A program made the translations under genes and the position numbers. This document shows positions 10,475 through 18,448 of a stretch of 64,000 nucleotides of DNA, piece by piece (position 1 is the first letter of the stretch; each line of letters begins with the position of its first letter). The notes under the pieces are model-generated. The model did not search any database, was not told the origin of the DNA, and saw nothing but the letters and a program-made list of their open reading frames with translations. This stretch comes from Rhodospirillaceae bacterium UBA6219 (GTDB lineage: Bacteria; Pseudomonadota; Alphaproteobacteria; Rhodospirillales; Magnetospirillaceae). The DNA lies in assembly GCA_002435715.1 (NCBI GenBank), contig DISD01000072.1, positions 1 through 64,000 of the forward strand, given 5' to 3'.

Positions 10475-11254
10475 ATGATGGAAATTTCTCCCCTTATTCC
10501 CCGTACCGCCTTGGTCACTGGCGCCGCCCGGCGTTTGGGGCGGGCCATGGCCTGGGAACTGTCCCAGGCCGGTTTTGCCGTGGCGCTGCATTATTCCCGA
10601 TCCGGTGACGAAGCGGCCTTGTTGGCCGATCAGATCCGGGCAAAGGGCGGCATGGCGGTGCTGGTGTCCGGTGACCTGTCGTGCGAAGACCACATGGCCC
10701 GGGTGATGGCCCAAGCCCAGGAGGCTTTGGGGCCTATCGGCGTGTTGGTCAACAATGCCTCGACCTTCGAGCGCGACGAGGTGGACAGCGCCACCCGTCA
10801 GTCATGGGATACTCACATGGAGGTGAACCTGCGGGCTCCCTTCGTGCTGTCCCAGGCCATGGCCGCCGCCTTGCCCGCCGAAGCCGAGGGGCTGATCGTC
10901 AACCTGATTGACCAGCGGGTGTGGAACCTGACCCCGCATTTCACCACCTACACCTTGTCCAAGGCCGGGTTGTGGACCCTGACCCAGACGCTGGCTTTGG
11001 CTTTGGCGCCACGCATCCGGGTCGCCGCCATCGGCCCCGGTCCGGCGCTGCCGTCAGTGCGGCAAAGTCAGGAACAATTCGACGCCCAATGCGCCACCAC
11101 ACCGCTGGCACGCGGCACCTCGCCCGAGGAAATCGCCTTGGGGTTGCGGTTCATTCTGACCTCGCGCTCGTTTACTGGGCAAATGTTGGCTTTGGATGGC
11201 GGCCAGCATCTGCAATGGTCGCCGGCTCAGTCGGGACAGAAGGTCGAGGAATGA
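10475..11254 (+). CDS. SDR-family oxidoreductase, pteridine-reductase-like
   Basis: A 259-residue short-chain dehydrogenase/reductase. The N-terminal TGAARRLG fits the NAD(P)-binding TGxxxRxG loop of the dihydropteridine/pteridine reductase (FolM/PTR1-like) subgroup. NNAS at about residue 94, YTLSK as the catalytic Tyr-x-x-x-Lys, and a late GQMLALDGGQ typical of SDR C-termini are all present. Substrate cannot be decided from sequence; a role in reducing dihydrobiopterin or dihydrofolate is an inference from the subgroup. ATG codons at 10475 and 10478 are both possible and neither has a strong ribosome binding site. It is probably monocistronic, with 374 bp before uvrC. Confidence 0.8.
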   Translation: MMEISPLIPRTALVTGAARRLGRAMAWELSQAGFAVALHYSRSGDEAALLADQIRAKGGMAVLVSGDLSCEDHMARVMAQAQEALGPIGVLVNNASTFERDEVDSATRQSWDTHMEVNLRAPFVLSQAMAAALPAEAEGLIVNLIDQRVWNLTPHFTTYTLSKAGLWTLTQTLALALAPRIRVAAIGPGPALPSVRQSQEQFDAQCATTPLARGTSPEEIALGLRFILTSRSFTGQMLALDGGQHLQWSPAQSGQKVEE

Positions 11255-11628
11255 ATCCGGCTGCATGCGCAGTCTAAAGGTTCGGGTCTAGTGGCTTGTC
11301 GGCGCAGGGGAAACGGATTTTGGGCGTTAAGTTTTACACAGCCTGGAAGGGGGCGGATATCTGCCCCATCCGCCAGACAGAGTCCAGAAGAAAAACTTTA
11401 TTTTTACATCCCGTTTACGCTTGACTGGCAATAACACATTGAAAACAAAAGATTTCATATTTCTGCATAGAAAATGGGCAATGCCGAGGAGTCCTAGGAC
11501 TCCCAAGGGGGGCGGCCTGAAGCCCACAATTTGCCAACAGACTTATCCACAGTTTTCGTGGATATCCTGCTAGAGCCCTTGGATTCCTGCGCTTTTGATT
11601 CCTGTTCCCATAATGTGATCGTCCGATC
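11255..11628. other. 374-bp intergenic region between SDR gene and uvrC
   Basis: No credible gene is seen. The region includes a GGCGGAT/ATCCGCC hairpin (11352-11374), an AT-rich stretch (about 11390-11470) containing TTGACT (a possible promoter element), and a perfect 16-bp palindrome (11488-11503). A TTATCCACA DnaA-box-like site at 11543-11551 lies inside an inverted repeat (11544-11564). Confidence 0.6.
11488..11503. promoter_or_regulatory. Perfect 16-bp palindrome upstream of uvrC
   Basis: GGAGTCCTAGGACTCC is a perfect inverted repeat about 125 bp before the uvrC start. It could be an operator. No binding protein can be named. Confidence 0.4.
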
Positions 11629-13524
11629 ATGGCACCACACGATACGCACAATGCTGAAGAGACCGATTGCGAACGCCCCTTGGCCCAAGGGGTGACGGTG
11701 ATCGAGCGTTTTCTGGCGACACTTCCGGGAACGCCGGGTGTCTACCGTATGTTGAACGTCAAGGGGGATGTTCTGTATGTGGGCAAGGCGAAGAACCTGA
11801 AGAAGCGGGTGGTCGCCTATACCAAGCCTGAACGCCAGACCTTGCGCATCCAGCGGATGATCGCCGAGACCGCGTCCATGGAGGTGATCACCACCCACAC
11901 CGAGGTCGAGGCGCTGCTGCTGGAAAGCACCCTGATCAAAAGCCTGGGGCCGCGCTACAACATCTTGCTGAAGGACGACAAAAGCTTTCCCCACATCCTG
12001 GTGACCGCCGACCATGATTGGCCCCAGGTGTTGAAACATCGGGGGGCGCGGACAAGACGGGGGGAATATTTCGGTCCTTTCGCCTCGGCCGGGGCGGTGA
12101 ACGCCACGCTTTCGGCATTGCAGCGGGCCTTCTTGCTGCGCTCTTGCACCGATTCGGTGTTTTCCAGTCGCACCAGGCCCTGTCTGCTGTTCCAGATCAA
12201 GCGCTGCTCGGCGCCCTGCGTCGACCGCATCAGTCGCGACGAATACCTGGAACTGGTGGCCGAGGCCCGGTCGTTCCTGTCCGGGCATTCGCAGAAGGTG
12301 CAAAAGGATTTGGCGAAGCGGATGGAAAGCGCCGCCGAAGCCATGGAATACGAACGTGCCGCGGTGTTCCGCGACCGTATCCGGGCGCTGTCACGCATCC
12401 AGGCCCATCACGACATCAATCCGGCGGAACTGGCCGAGGCCGACGTGGTCGCCTTGCACCAGGCTGGTGGCCAGACCTGCATTCAGGTGTTCTTCTTCCG
12501 CTCGGGCTGCAATTACGGCAACCGCGCCTATTTCCCCCAGCACGCCGCCGATGCCGAGGCGTCCGAGGTGATGGCCGCCTTCCTGGGCCAGTTCTATGCC
12601 GACAAAATGCCGCCGCGCGAAATCCTGCTGAGTCAGGAACCGGCCGAGGCCGAAATCGTCGCCGCGGCACTGTCGGAAAAAGCCGGGCGCAAGGTGGTGG
12701 TGGCCGTCCCCAAGCGCGGCGACCGCAAGCGATTGATCGAAAACGCTTATGACAATGCGCGGGAAGCCCTGGGGCGGCGCATGGCCGAATCCAGCGCCCA
12801 ATCCAAGCTGTTGGACGGTGTCGCCGAATTGTTCGGGCTGGATGGGCGGCCGGGGCGCATCGAGGTCTACGACAATTCCCACATCCAGGGCACCAACGCG
12901 GTGGGCGGCATGATCGTCGCCGGCCCCGAGGGGTTGATGAAGGCGGCGTATCGCAAGTTCAACATCAAGTCGACGGAACTGACCCCGGGCGACGATTTCG
13001 CCATGATGCGCGAAGTGCTGACCCGGCGTTTCCAGCGGGCGCAAAAGGAAGACCCCGACCGCGAGCGCGGACAATGGCCCGATCTGGTGCTGATCGACGG
13101 TGGTCAGGGGCAGCTCGGCGCCACCATGGAGGTTTTCGCCGAACTGGGCATCGACGACGTGGCTTTGGTCTCCATCGCCAAGGGCCCCGACCGCAACGCC
13201 GGCCGCGAACGGTTCTTCATGCCGGGGCGCGAGCCGTTCTCGCTGCCCATGAAGGACCCGGTGCTGTATTTCCTGCAGCGTTTGCGCGACGAGGCGCACC
13301 GTTTCGCCATCGGCGCCCATCGCACGCGTCGGGCCGGGGCCATGGTGCGCTCGCCCTTGGATGAAGTGGACGGCATCGGCGCCGCGCGCAAGAAGGTGCT
13401 GCTGCAGCATTTCGGCTCGGCCCGCGATGTGGCGGCGGCGGCTTTGGGCGATTTGGAATCCGTGCCGGGCATATCAAAGTCCATGGCCAAAAAAATCTAT
13501 GACCATTTCCATCCGCACGGCTAA
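11629..13524 (+). CDS. uvrC: Excinuclease ABC subunit C
   Basis: A 631-residue protein of usual length for UvrC, the nuclease subunit of UvrABC nucleotide excision repair that incises on both sides of a lesion. The N-terminal GIY-YIG domain is clear (PGVYRM at about 36 and VLYVGKAKNLKKRV at about 50). The central UVR motif (KRMESAAEAMEYERAA) binds UvrB. The RNase H-like C-terminal nuclease (EVYDNSHIQG, then LVLIDGGQGQL) and tandem helix-hairpin-helix motifs at the end (VDGIGAARKK, VPGISKSMAKK) follow. The next gene, pgsA, starts 10 bp after the stop; uvrC-pgsA adjacency is common in bacteria. The ATG at 11629 has only a weak ribosome binding site. Confidence 0.97.
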   Translation: MAPHDTHNAEETDCERPLAQGVTVIERFLATLPGTPGVYRMLNVKGDVLYVGKAKNLKKRVVAYTKPERQTLRIQRMIAETASMEVITTHTEVEALLLESTLIKSLGPRYNILLKDDKSFPHILVTADHDWPQVLKHRGARTRRGEYFGPFASAGAVNATLSALQRAFLLRSCTDSVFSSRTRPCLLFQIKRCSAPCVDRISRDEYLELVAEARSFLSGHSQKVQKDLAKRMESAAEAMEYERAAVFRDRIRALSRIQAHHDINPAELAEADVVALHQAGGQTCIQVFFFRSGCNYGNRAYFPQHAADAEASEVMAAFLGQFYADKMPPREILLSQEPAEAEIVAAALSEKAGRKVVVAVPKRGDRKRLIENAYDNAREALGRRMAESSAQSKLLDGVAELFGLDGRPGRIEVYDNSHIQGTNAVGGMIVAGPEGLMKAAYRKFNIKSTELTPGDDFAMMREVLTRRFQRAQKEDPDRERGQWPDLVLIDGGQGQLGATMEVFAELGIDDVALVSIAKGPDRNAGRERFFMPGREPFSLPMKDPVLYFLQRLRDEAHRFAIGAHRTRRAGAMVRSPLDEVDGIGAARKKVLLQHFGSARDVAAAALGDLESVPGISKSMAKKIYDHFHPHG

Positions 13525-13534
13525 TATCCCGGCC

Positions 13535-14098
13535 ATGCTGACCAGCCTACCCAACCTTCTGACCTTGTCGCGCATCGTCGTGATCCCGTTGGTCATCCTG
13601 ACGTTCTACGTCCAAGGGACGTGGACCCACTGGGTTGCGTGCGGCCTGTTCGTCGTCGCCGCCATTACCGATTGGTTCGATGGCTGGCTGGCGCGGTCGT
13701 GGAACCAGGTTTCCGCCTTCGGTCGCTTCCTGGACCCCATCGCCGACAAATTGCTGGTGGCGGCCGTGCTGTTCATGCTGGTGGCCTTCGGTCGGGTCAG
13801 CCCGTGGAGCGAGCTGCCCGCCTTGGTCATTTTGCTGCGCGAGATCCTGGTATCGGGCCTGCGGGAATTCCTGGCGGAAATCCGTGTCGGCGTGCCGGTG
13901 ACCCGGCTGGCCAAGTGGAAGACCGCTTTCCAGATGGTGGCCTTGTCCTTGTTGCTGCTGGGCAACGTGCCGCCCTTGACCTTGCCGGTTCAGGAAGCGG
14001 GGGAAGTCTTCTTGTGGGTGGCCGCGGTGCTGACCCTGGTTACCGGTTGGGATTACCTGCGATCGGGTCTGAAGCATCTGACCGGGCAGGGGCAATGA
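13535..14098 (+). CDS. pgsA: CDP-diacylglycerol--glycerol-3-phosphate 3-phosphatidyltransferase
   Basis: A 187-residue integral membrane enzyme that makes phosphatidylglycerol phosphate from CDP-diacylglycerol and glycerol-3-phosphate. The CDP-alcohol phosphotransferase signature D-x2-DG-x2-AR-x8-G-x3-D-x3-D is intact around residues 46-70 (DWFDGWLAR...FGRFLDPIADK). Four or five hydrophobic helices are visible. The N-terminus LPNLLTLSRI is typical of PgsA, which supports the ATG at 13535 even though the frame is open further upstream inside uvrC. The stop overlaps the mobB start by 4 bp (ATGA), so the two are translationally coupled. Confidence 0.95.
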   Translation: MLTSLPNLLTLSRIVVIPLVILTFYVQGTWTHWVACGLFVVAAITDWFDGWLARSWNQVSAFGRFLDPIADKLLVAAVLFMLVAFGRVSPWSELPALVILLREILVSGLREFLAEIRVGVPVTRLAKWKTAFQMVALSLLLLGNVPPLTLPVQEAGEVFLWVAAVLTLVTGWDYLRSGLKHLTGQGQ

Positions 14099-14589
14099 GG
14101 ATTTTCGGTCTCTCGGGCCATTCCGGCAGCGGCAAGACCACCTTGTTGGTGAAACTGGTTCCCTTGTTGGCGGAACGCGGCCTGAAGGTGTCGACCATCA
14201 AACAGGCCAATGCCGGTTTCGACATCGACAAGCCGGGCAAGGATTCCTATGAACACCGCGCTGCCGGGGCCAGCGAGGTGATGGTGGCCTCGGCCAATCG
14301 CTGGGCCTTGATGCACGAATATCGCGGTGCGCCGGAATTCACCATGGACCAGTTGTTGGCCCGCATGAGTCCGGTGGATTTGATCCTGGTGGAAGGTTTC
14401 CGTCATTGGCCGCATGCCCGCATCGAAGTGTGGCGGGCGGCCCTGGGCAAGGCGCCGTTGTTCATCCACGATCCCATGGTGGCGGCTTTGGCCTCACCCG
14501 ACCGACCCGATGGTCTGACCGTGCCGCTTCTCGATCTGGACGATTCGGGGGCCATCGCCGATTTCATTGTGCAGCAGGTGGGGCTATGA
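14095..14589 (+). CDS. mobB: Molybdopterin-guanine dinucleotide biosynthesis protein B
   Basis: A 164-residue P-loop GTPase of the MobB family. Walker A is GHSGSGKTT near residue 7, followed by TIKQANAGFDIDKPGKDSY..RAGA-like spacing that matches MobB (TIKH..H..D..GKDS). LILVEGFRH provides the Walker B/extended motif typical of the family. MobB assists MobA in attaching GMP to molybdopterin. The start overlaps the pgsA stop and the stop overlaps the moeA start, each by ATGA, placing it inside a tight operon. Confidence 0.93.
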   Translation: MRIFGLSGHSGSGKTTLLVKLVPLLAERGLKVSTIKQANAGFDIDKPGKDSYEHRAAGASEVMVASANRWALMHEYRGAPEFTMDQLLARMSPVDLILVEGFRHWPHARIEVWRAALGKAPLFIHDPMVAALASPDRPDGLTVPLLDLDDSGAIADFIVQQVGL

Positions 14590-15821
14590 GCACCGATTTC
14601 GACGCCGGTAAGGCGATGATGAGCGTCGAGCAGGCGTTGGATTTGCTGGCCCAACGCGTTGCCCCCCGTCCACGCGTCGAGGAATTGCCCTTGGCCCAAT
14701 GTTTGGGCAAGGTGCTGGCCCAGGACGTGGTCTCGCCCCTGAATGTGCCGCCCCATGACAATTCGGCCATGGACGGCTATGCCTTCACCGCCGCCCATCT
14801 GCCCGAAGATGGGCGCTTGCGCCGTATCGGCCGTTCCGCCGCCGGTCATCCCTTTGCCGGTGTGGTGGGGGCGGGGGAATGCATCCGCATCCTGACCGGC
14901 GCCGTGGTGCCCGATTCGGTGGATTGCGTCGCCATGCAGGAAGACTGCACCATCGAAGGCGATTTCGTCGTCGTCGCCACCCGGCCCAAGCCCGGCACCA
15001 ATTGCCGCAAGGCCGGCGAGGACGTGGCCCAGGGCGCCGTGGTGCTGAAATCCGGCACCCGTCTCAGGCCCCAGGAAATCGGCTTGGCGGCGGCGGTGGG
15101 CCGCGCCGCGTTGCCGGTCCACGTTCCCTTGCGGGCGGCGGTGTTTTCCACCGGTGACGAAATCAACCTGCCGGGGACGGTGCTGCCGCCCGGCGGCATC
15201 TATGATTCCAACCGTTATACCGCCTGCGGCTTGCTGCAAAGCATCGGTATCCAGGTGACCGATCTGGGCATTTTGCCCGACGACCGCGCCGCCATCATCG
15301 CCGCCTTGGACAAGGCGGCCGTCGATCATGATGTCATCCTGACCTCGGGCGGGGTGTCGGTGGGCGACGAAGACCATGTGAAGGCGGCGGTGGAAGCCTT
15401 GGGCAGCCTGCATTTCTGGCGTCTGGCCATCAAGCCGGGCAAGCCGGTGGCGCTGGGCGACATAAGGGGCGCCACCTTCATCGGGCTGCCGGGCAATCCG
15501 GTGGCGGTGATGGTGGTGTTCCTGCTGCTGGCCCGGCCGCTGTTGCTGCGTTTGATGGGGGCCGCCGACACCGTGCCGGCCACCGTTCCGGTGCGGGCCG
15601 ATTTCAGCTTCCGCCACAAATCGGGGCGGCGCGAATGGCTGCGCGCCCGGGTGGTCGGGCGCGACGGTCAATTGTGGGCGGAAAAGTTTACATCCGAAAG
15701 CTCGGGGGTGCTGTCCTCGATGGTGTGGGCCGAAGGTCTGGTGGCGGTGCCCGAGGATCACGGCGATGTGACCCCCGGCGATGTGCTGCGCTATCTGTCC
15801 TTCGCCGAGGTGCTGCGATGA
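14586..15821 (+). CDS. moeA: Molybdopterin molybdenumtransferase
   Basis: A 411-residue MoeA, which inserts molybdate into adenylylated molybdopterin to form active Mo cofactor. Family landmarks are PPHDNSAMDGYA near residues 56-67, GE-x-IRILTGAVVP, VFSTGDEI, YDSNRY, and the MoCF-binding motif TSGGVSVGDED. Also present is KPGKPVALG with GLPGNPVA. Length is typical. The ATG at 14586 overlaps the mobB stop. The moaD start overlaps its own stop (ATGA), so mobB-moeA-moaD are coupled. Confidence 0.95.
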   Translation: MSTDFDAGKAMMSVEQALDLLAQRVAPRPRVEELPLAQCLGKVLAQDVVSPLNVPPHDNSAMDGYAFTAAHLPEDGRLRRIGRSAAGHPFAGVVGAGECIRILTGAVVPDSVDCVAMQEDCTIEGDFVVVATRPKPGTNCRKAGEDVAQGAVVLKSGTRLRPQEIGLAAAVGRAALPVHVPLRAAVFSTGDEINLPGTVLPPGGIYDSNRYTACGLLQSIGIQVTDLGILPDDRAAIIAALDKAAVDHDVILTSGGVSVGDEDHVKAAVEALGSLHFWRLAIKPGKPVALGDIRGATFIGLPGNPVAVMVVFLLLARPLLLRLMGAADTVPATVPVRADFSFRHKSGRREWLRARVVGRDGQLWAEKFTSESSGVLSSMVWAEGLVAVPEDHGDVTPGDVLRYLSFAEVLR

Positions 15822-16069
15822 ACGTGCTGTATTTCGCCTGGCTGCGCGCCAAGGTGGGAATGGGCGAGGAACAGGTCTCTCCCCCGGCCGAAATCGCCAC
15901 CACCGGCCAATTGGTCGATTGGCTGAAATCCCGTTCCGATGGCCATGCCCAGGCCTTGGCCGACCTCAAGGTGGTGCGGGTGGCGGTCAACCAGGATTAT
16001 GTCGGCTGGGATCATCCCATCCGGCAAGGTGACGAAATCGCCTTTTTCCCGCCGGTGACCGGGGGCTAA
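15818..16069 (+). CDS. moaD: Molybdopterin synthase sulfur carrier subunit
   Basis: An 83-residue ubiquitin-like MoaD ending in the diagnostic Gly-Gly (PPVTGG), which becomes a thiocarboxylate and donates sulfur to precursor Z (cPMP). The GDEIAFFPPV segment before the tail is characteristic. It starts within the moeA stop and ends 4 bp before moaE, its partner in the MPT synthase heterotetramer. Confidence 0.95.
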   Translation: MNVLYFAWLRAKVGMGEEQVSPPAEIATTGQLVDWLKSRSDGHAQALADLKVVRVAVNQDYVGWDHPIRQGDEIAFFPPVTGG

Positions 16070-16073
16070 GCCG

Positions 16074-16547
16074 ATGATTCGCATCCAGACCGAAGATTTC
16101 GATCCCGGTGCCGAACTGGAAGCTTTTTCCGCCGGCAACGGCAAGGTCGGCGGCATCTGCATGTTCCTGGGTCTGGTGCGCGATTATCTGGGCGACGCCC
16201 CCGAAAAGGCCGCCCAGGTGCGGGGCATGACCCTGGAACATTATCCCGGCATGACCGAACGCCAGTTGGCAGCCATCGAGGCCGAGGCGCGGAGCCGCTG
16301 GCCGCTGCACGACGTGTTGGTCATCCACCGGTACGGCAGGTTGGAGCCCGGCGCCCGCATCGTTCTGGTGGCCACCGCGTCGTCGCATCGCGAGGCGGCG
16401 TTCCAATCGTGTCATTTCCTGATGGACTGGCTGAAGACCAAGGCGCCTTTTTGGAAGATCGAACACACGGCGGATGGCGATCTGTGGGTGGACGCCAAGG
16501 AAAAAGACGACAGCGCCGCGTCGCGTTGGGATCTGCCGCAAAAATAA
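16074..16547 (+). CDS. moaE: Molybdopterin synthase catalytic subunit
   Basis: A 157-residue MoaE, the catalytic subunit that converts cyclic pyranopterin monophosphate to molybdopterin using MoaD-thiocarboxylate. Diagnostic elements are GGICMFLGLVRD near residue 24, LEHYPGMTE, HRYGRLEPG, and SSHREAAFQSCHFLMDWLKTKAPFWKIE with the catalytic-pocket lysines. It follows moaD by 4 bp. It is likely the last gene of the uvrC-pgsA-mob-moe-moa transcription unit, since the next gene is 85 bp away with its own ribosome binding site. Confidence 0.96.
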   Translation: MIRIQTEDFDPGAELEAFSAGNGKVGGICMFLGLVRDYLGDAPEKAAQVRGMTLEHYPGMTERQLAAIEAEARSRWPLHDVLVIHRYGRLEPGARIVLVATASSHREAAFQSCHFLMDWLKTKAPFWKIEHTADGDLWVDAKEKDDSAASRWDLPQK

Positions 16548-16632
16548 TTTTCGTCGCCGGGGAATAAACCGGGGCCTTCCTTCGTCTGGTGTGTATGCGG
16601 GTCGATCGAGCCCGCCCACCCACGGAGGTTTC

Positions 16633-16992
16633 ATGATGATCCGCAGCCTGATTCTGACCGCCGCTGTGCTGGCCGTTTCCACCACCGCCTGGGCCGCCCC
16701 CATGTCCAAGGACGGCCTGCTGGTGGACGACAAGGGCATGACCCTTTACACCTTCGACAAGGACGAGATGGGCAAGTCCAATTGCGACGCCGCCTGTCTG
16801 GCCAATTGGCCGGCGGCCAAGCCCATGGCCGGTGAAATGGCCAAGGGCGAGCTGACCACCATCACCCGCGCCGACGGCACCCTGCAATGGGCCTATAAGG
16901 GCAAGCCCTTGTATCTTTGGGTCAAGGACACCAAGCCGGGCGACATGACCGGCGACGGCGTCAAGGGCGTGTGGCATGTGGCCAAGCCCTAG
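16633..16992 (+). CDS. Secreted repeat protein, COG4315/Lipoprotein_15-like
   Basis: A 119-residue exported protein. A strong CGGAGG ribosome binding site precedes ATG 16633. A signal peptide of about 22 residues ends in AWA-AP. The mature part carries two copies of the short DKGMTLYTFDKD / GKPLYLWVKDTKPGD type motif with the CxxxC pair CDAACLANWP between them, matching the COG4315 family (function unknown). It sits directly upstream of an ECF sigma/anti-sigma pair and might belong to that regulon, though nothing in the sequence proves it. Confidence 0.8.
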   Translation: MMIRSLILTAAVLAVSTTAWAAPMSKDGLLVDDKGMTLYTFDKDEMGKSNCDAACLANWPAAKPMAGEMAKGELTTITRADGTLQWAYKGKPLYLWVKDTKPGDMTGDGVKGVWHVAKP

Positions 16993-17021
16993 ACATGTTT
17001 CCGCCAAAGCGGAATCATGTC
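16992..17021. other. Inverted repeat between secreted protein and sigma factor genes
   Basis: GACATGTTTCCGC and GCGGAATCATGTC pair around a 4-base loop with one mismatch, starting at the last base of the preceding stop codon. There is no T-run. A second perfect repeat, TTCACGC-ttg-GCGTGAA, lies at 17080-17096. They may be weak terminators, operators or an intergenic repeat element. Confidence 0.4.
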
Positions 17022-17122
17022 CGGTCTTGCCAGTGCGCCCGTGCCGGGCGGTTCAAACGCCACTCGGGCTTGTCGCTGGTTCACGCTTGGCGTGAAGCAG
17101 CTTTAAGGTGCCGGAGTTGGTG

Positions 17123-17626
17123 ATGGCCGACAGCCAGTTGGAAGCCCAGATTCCCGGTTTGCGCCGCTATGCCCGCGCGCTTTGCGCCGGTGACGCGGCG
17201 CTGGCCGACGATCTGGTCCAAGATTGCCTGGAACGCGCTTTGTCGCGTTGGCAATCCTGGCGCGGCGAATCCGATTTGCGGCTGTGGCTGTTGGCCATCT
17301 TGCGCAATCTGTGGCTGGACGAGGTCCGCCGTCGCGGCACCCGGCCCGATCTGATGGACGTGGATGATTGCCCTGACGCCCTGGCGGTGGCGCCCCGCCA
17401 GGGTCAGGCCCTGGCGCTGCGCGATTTGGCCGGTGCCTTGGGACGCTTGGCCCCGGAACAGCGCGAAGTGCTGGTTCTGGTGGGATTGGAAGGATTGAGC
17501 TATGCCCAGGTGGCTCACATGACCGGGGCGCCCCTGGGAACGGTGATGTCGCGGTTGAAACGGGGCCGCGACCGTCTGGCCCAACTGATGCACGAAGACG
17601 GGCCAGCTCTGCGGAGGGTGAAATGA
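17123..17626 (+). CDS. ECF-type RNA polymerase sigma factor
   Basis: A 167-residue sigma-70 family protein with only region 2 (ADDLVQDCLERAL, then LRLWLLAILRNLWLDEVRRR) and region 4 (LAPEQREVLVLVGLEGLSYAQVAHMTGAPLGTVMSRLKRGRDRL), as in ECF sigmas. ATG 17123 is preferred because CGGAG lies six bases upstream; the in-frame GTG at 17108 is possible. The following gene overlaps its stop by ATGA and encodes a membrane anti-sigma factor. Target promoters are unknown. Confidence 0.93.
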   Translation: MADSQLEAQIPGLRRYARALCAGDAALADDLVQDCLERALSRWQSWRGESDLRLWLLAILRNLWLDEVRRRGTRPDLMDVDDCPDALAVAPRQGQALALRDLAGALGRLAPEQREVLVLVGLEGLSYAQVAHMTGAPLGTVMSRLKRGRDRLAQLMHEDGPALRRVK

Positions 17627-18390
17627 GCGAACGTCTGGGCGACGACGACCTGCACGCCTATGTGGACGGATTGCTGGACCAGGATGGCCGTGACCGGGTC
17701 GAGGCCCGGCTGGCCGACAATCCCGACCAGGCCCTGCGGGTGCGTCTGTGGCAGGACCAAAATGACGGCCTGCGGCGGCTGTTCGACCCGGTGTTGGACG
17801 AACCCATTCCACCGCGTTTGCTGCCGGCCGCCATTCGCTCCCATACCTGGCAAAAGCGCCGTCTGACGGCGTTGCGGGTGGCCGCCGCCTTGGCCCTGGT
17901 GCTGGCGGGCGGTGGCGGTGGCTGGTGGCTGCGCGGTCAAAGCTCGACCGAGGCCCAGGTGGCCCGTGAAGCCCTGGCCGCCCACGTGGTCTATGTGGCC
18001 GACCAGCGCCGCCCGGTGGAAGTGCCGGGAAGCGAGCGCGACCAGATGGCCACCTGGCTGTCCAAGCGCTTGGGCGCCAAGATGAACGTGCCCGATCTGT
18101 CGGCCTCGGGCTACCAGTTGGTGGGCGGACGTCTGCTGCCCGCCGAGAACGGCGCCGCCGCTCTTTACATGTATGAAAACAGCCTGGGCCAACGCCTGAC
18201 CCTTTATGTGCGCCGCGCCCCCGACGATGGCGGCAAGGATCTGCGCTTCCAGGGCCGCGACGGCACCTTGGCCGGGGTGTGGACCCAAGGTCCGTTCGGC
18301 TGCGCCCTGTCCGGGCCGTTGCCGCGGGAAGACCTGGAACCCCTGGCGCGTCAGGTCTGGAAGCAAATGGGCGCTGCACGGAGCAGTTGA
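17623..18390 (+). CDS. Transmembrane anti-sigma factor
   Basis: A 255-residue protein translationally coupled to the ECF sigma gene. The N-terminal ~80 residues are cytoplasmic and start with DDDLHAYVDGLLD, typical of anti-sigma factors of the RsiW/ChrR-associated type, but without a clear HxxxCxxC zinc motif. One transmembrane helix covers about residues 85-103 (ALRVAAALALVLAGGGGGWWL). The periplasmic C-terminal part of ~150 residues probably senses the signal. Coupling and topology argue for direct inhibition of the sigma factor; the inducing stress cannot be read from sequence. Confidence 0.88.
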   Translation: MSERLGDDDLHAYVDGLLDQDGRDRVEARLADNPDQALRVRLWQDQNDGLRRLFDPVLDEPIPPRLLPAAIRSHTWQKRRLTALRVAAALALVLAGGGGGWWLRGQSSTEAQVAREALAAHVVYVADQRRPVEVPGSERDQMATWLSKRLGAKMNVPDLSASGYQLVGGRLLPAENGAAALYMYENSLGQRLTLYVRRAPDDGGKDLRFQGRDGTLAGVWTQGPFGCALSGPLPREDLEPLARQVWKQMGAARSS

Positions 18391-18448
18391 CCGGTCTTGC
18401 CCCGCCCATGCTAGGCTGCCCGCCTTGCAATCGTTCGGGGGTCGATCC

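Noticed and set aside
11543..11564. Replication origin near the DnaA-box-like site
   Set aside because: A single consensus box with one degenerate partner; no cluster of boxes and no origin-linked genes.
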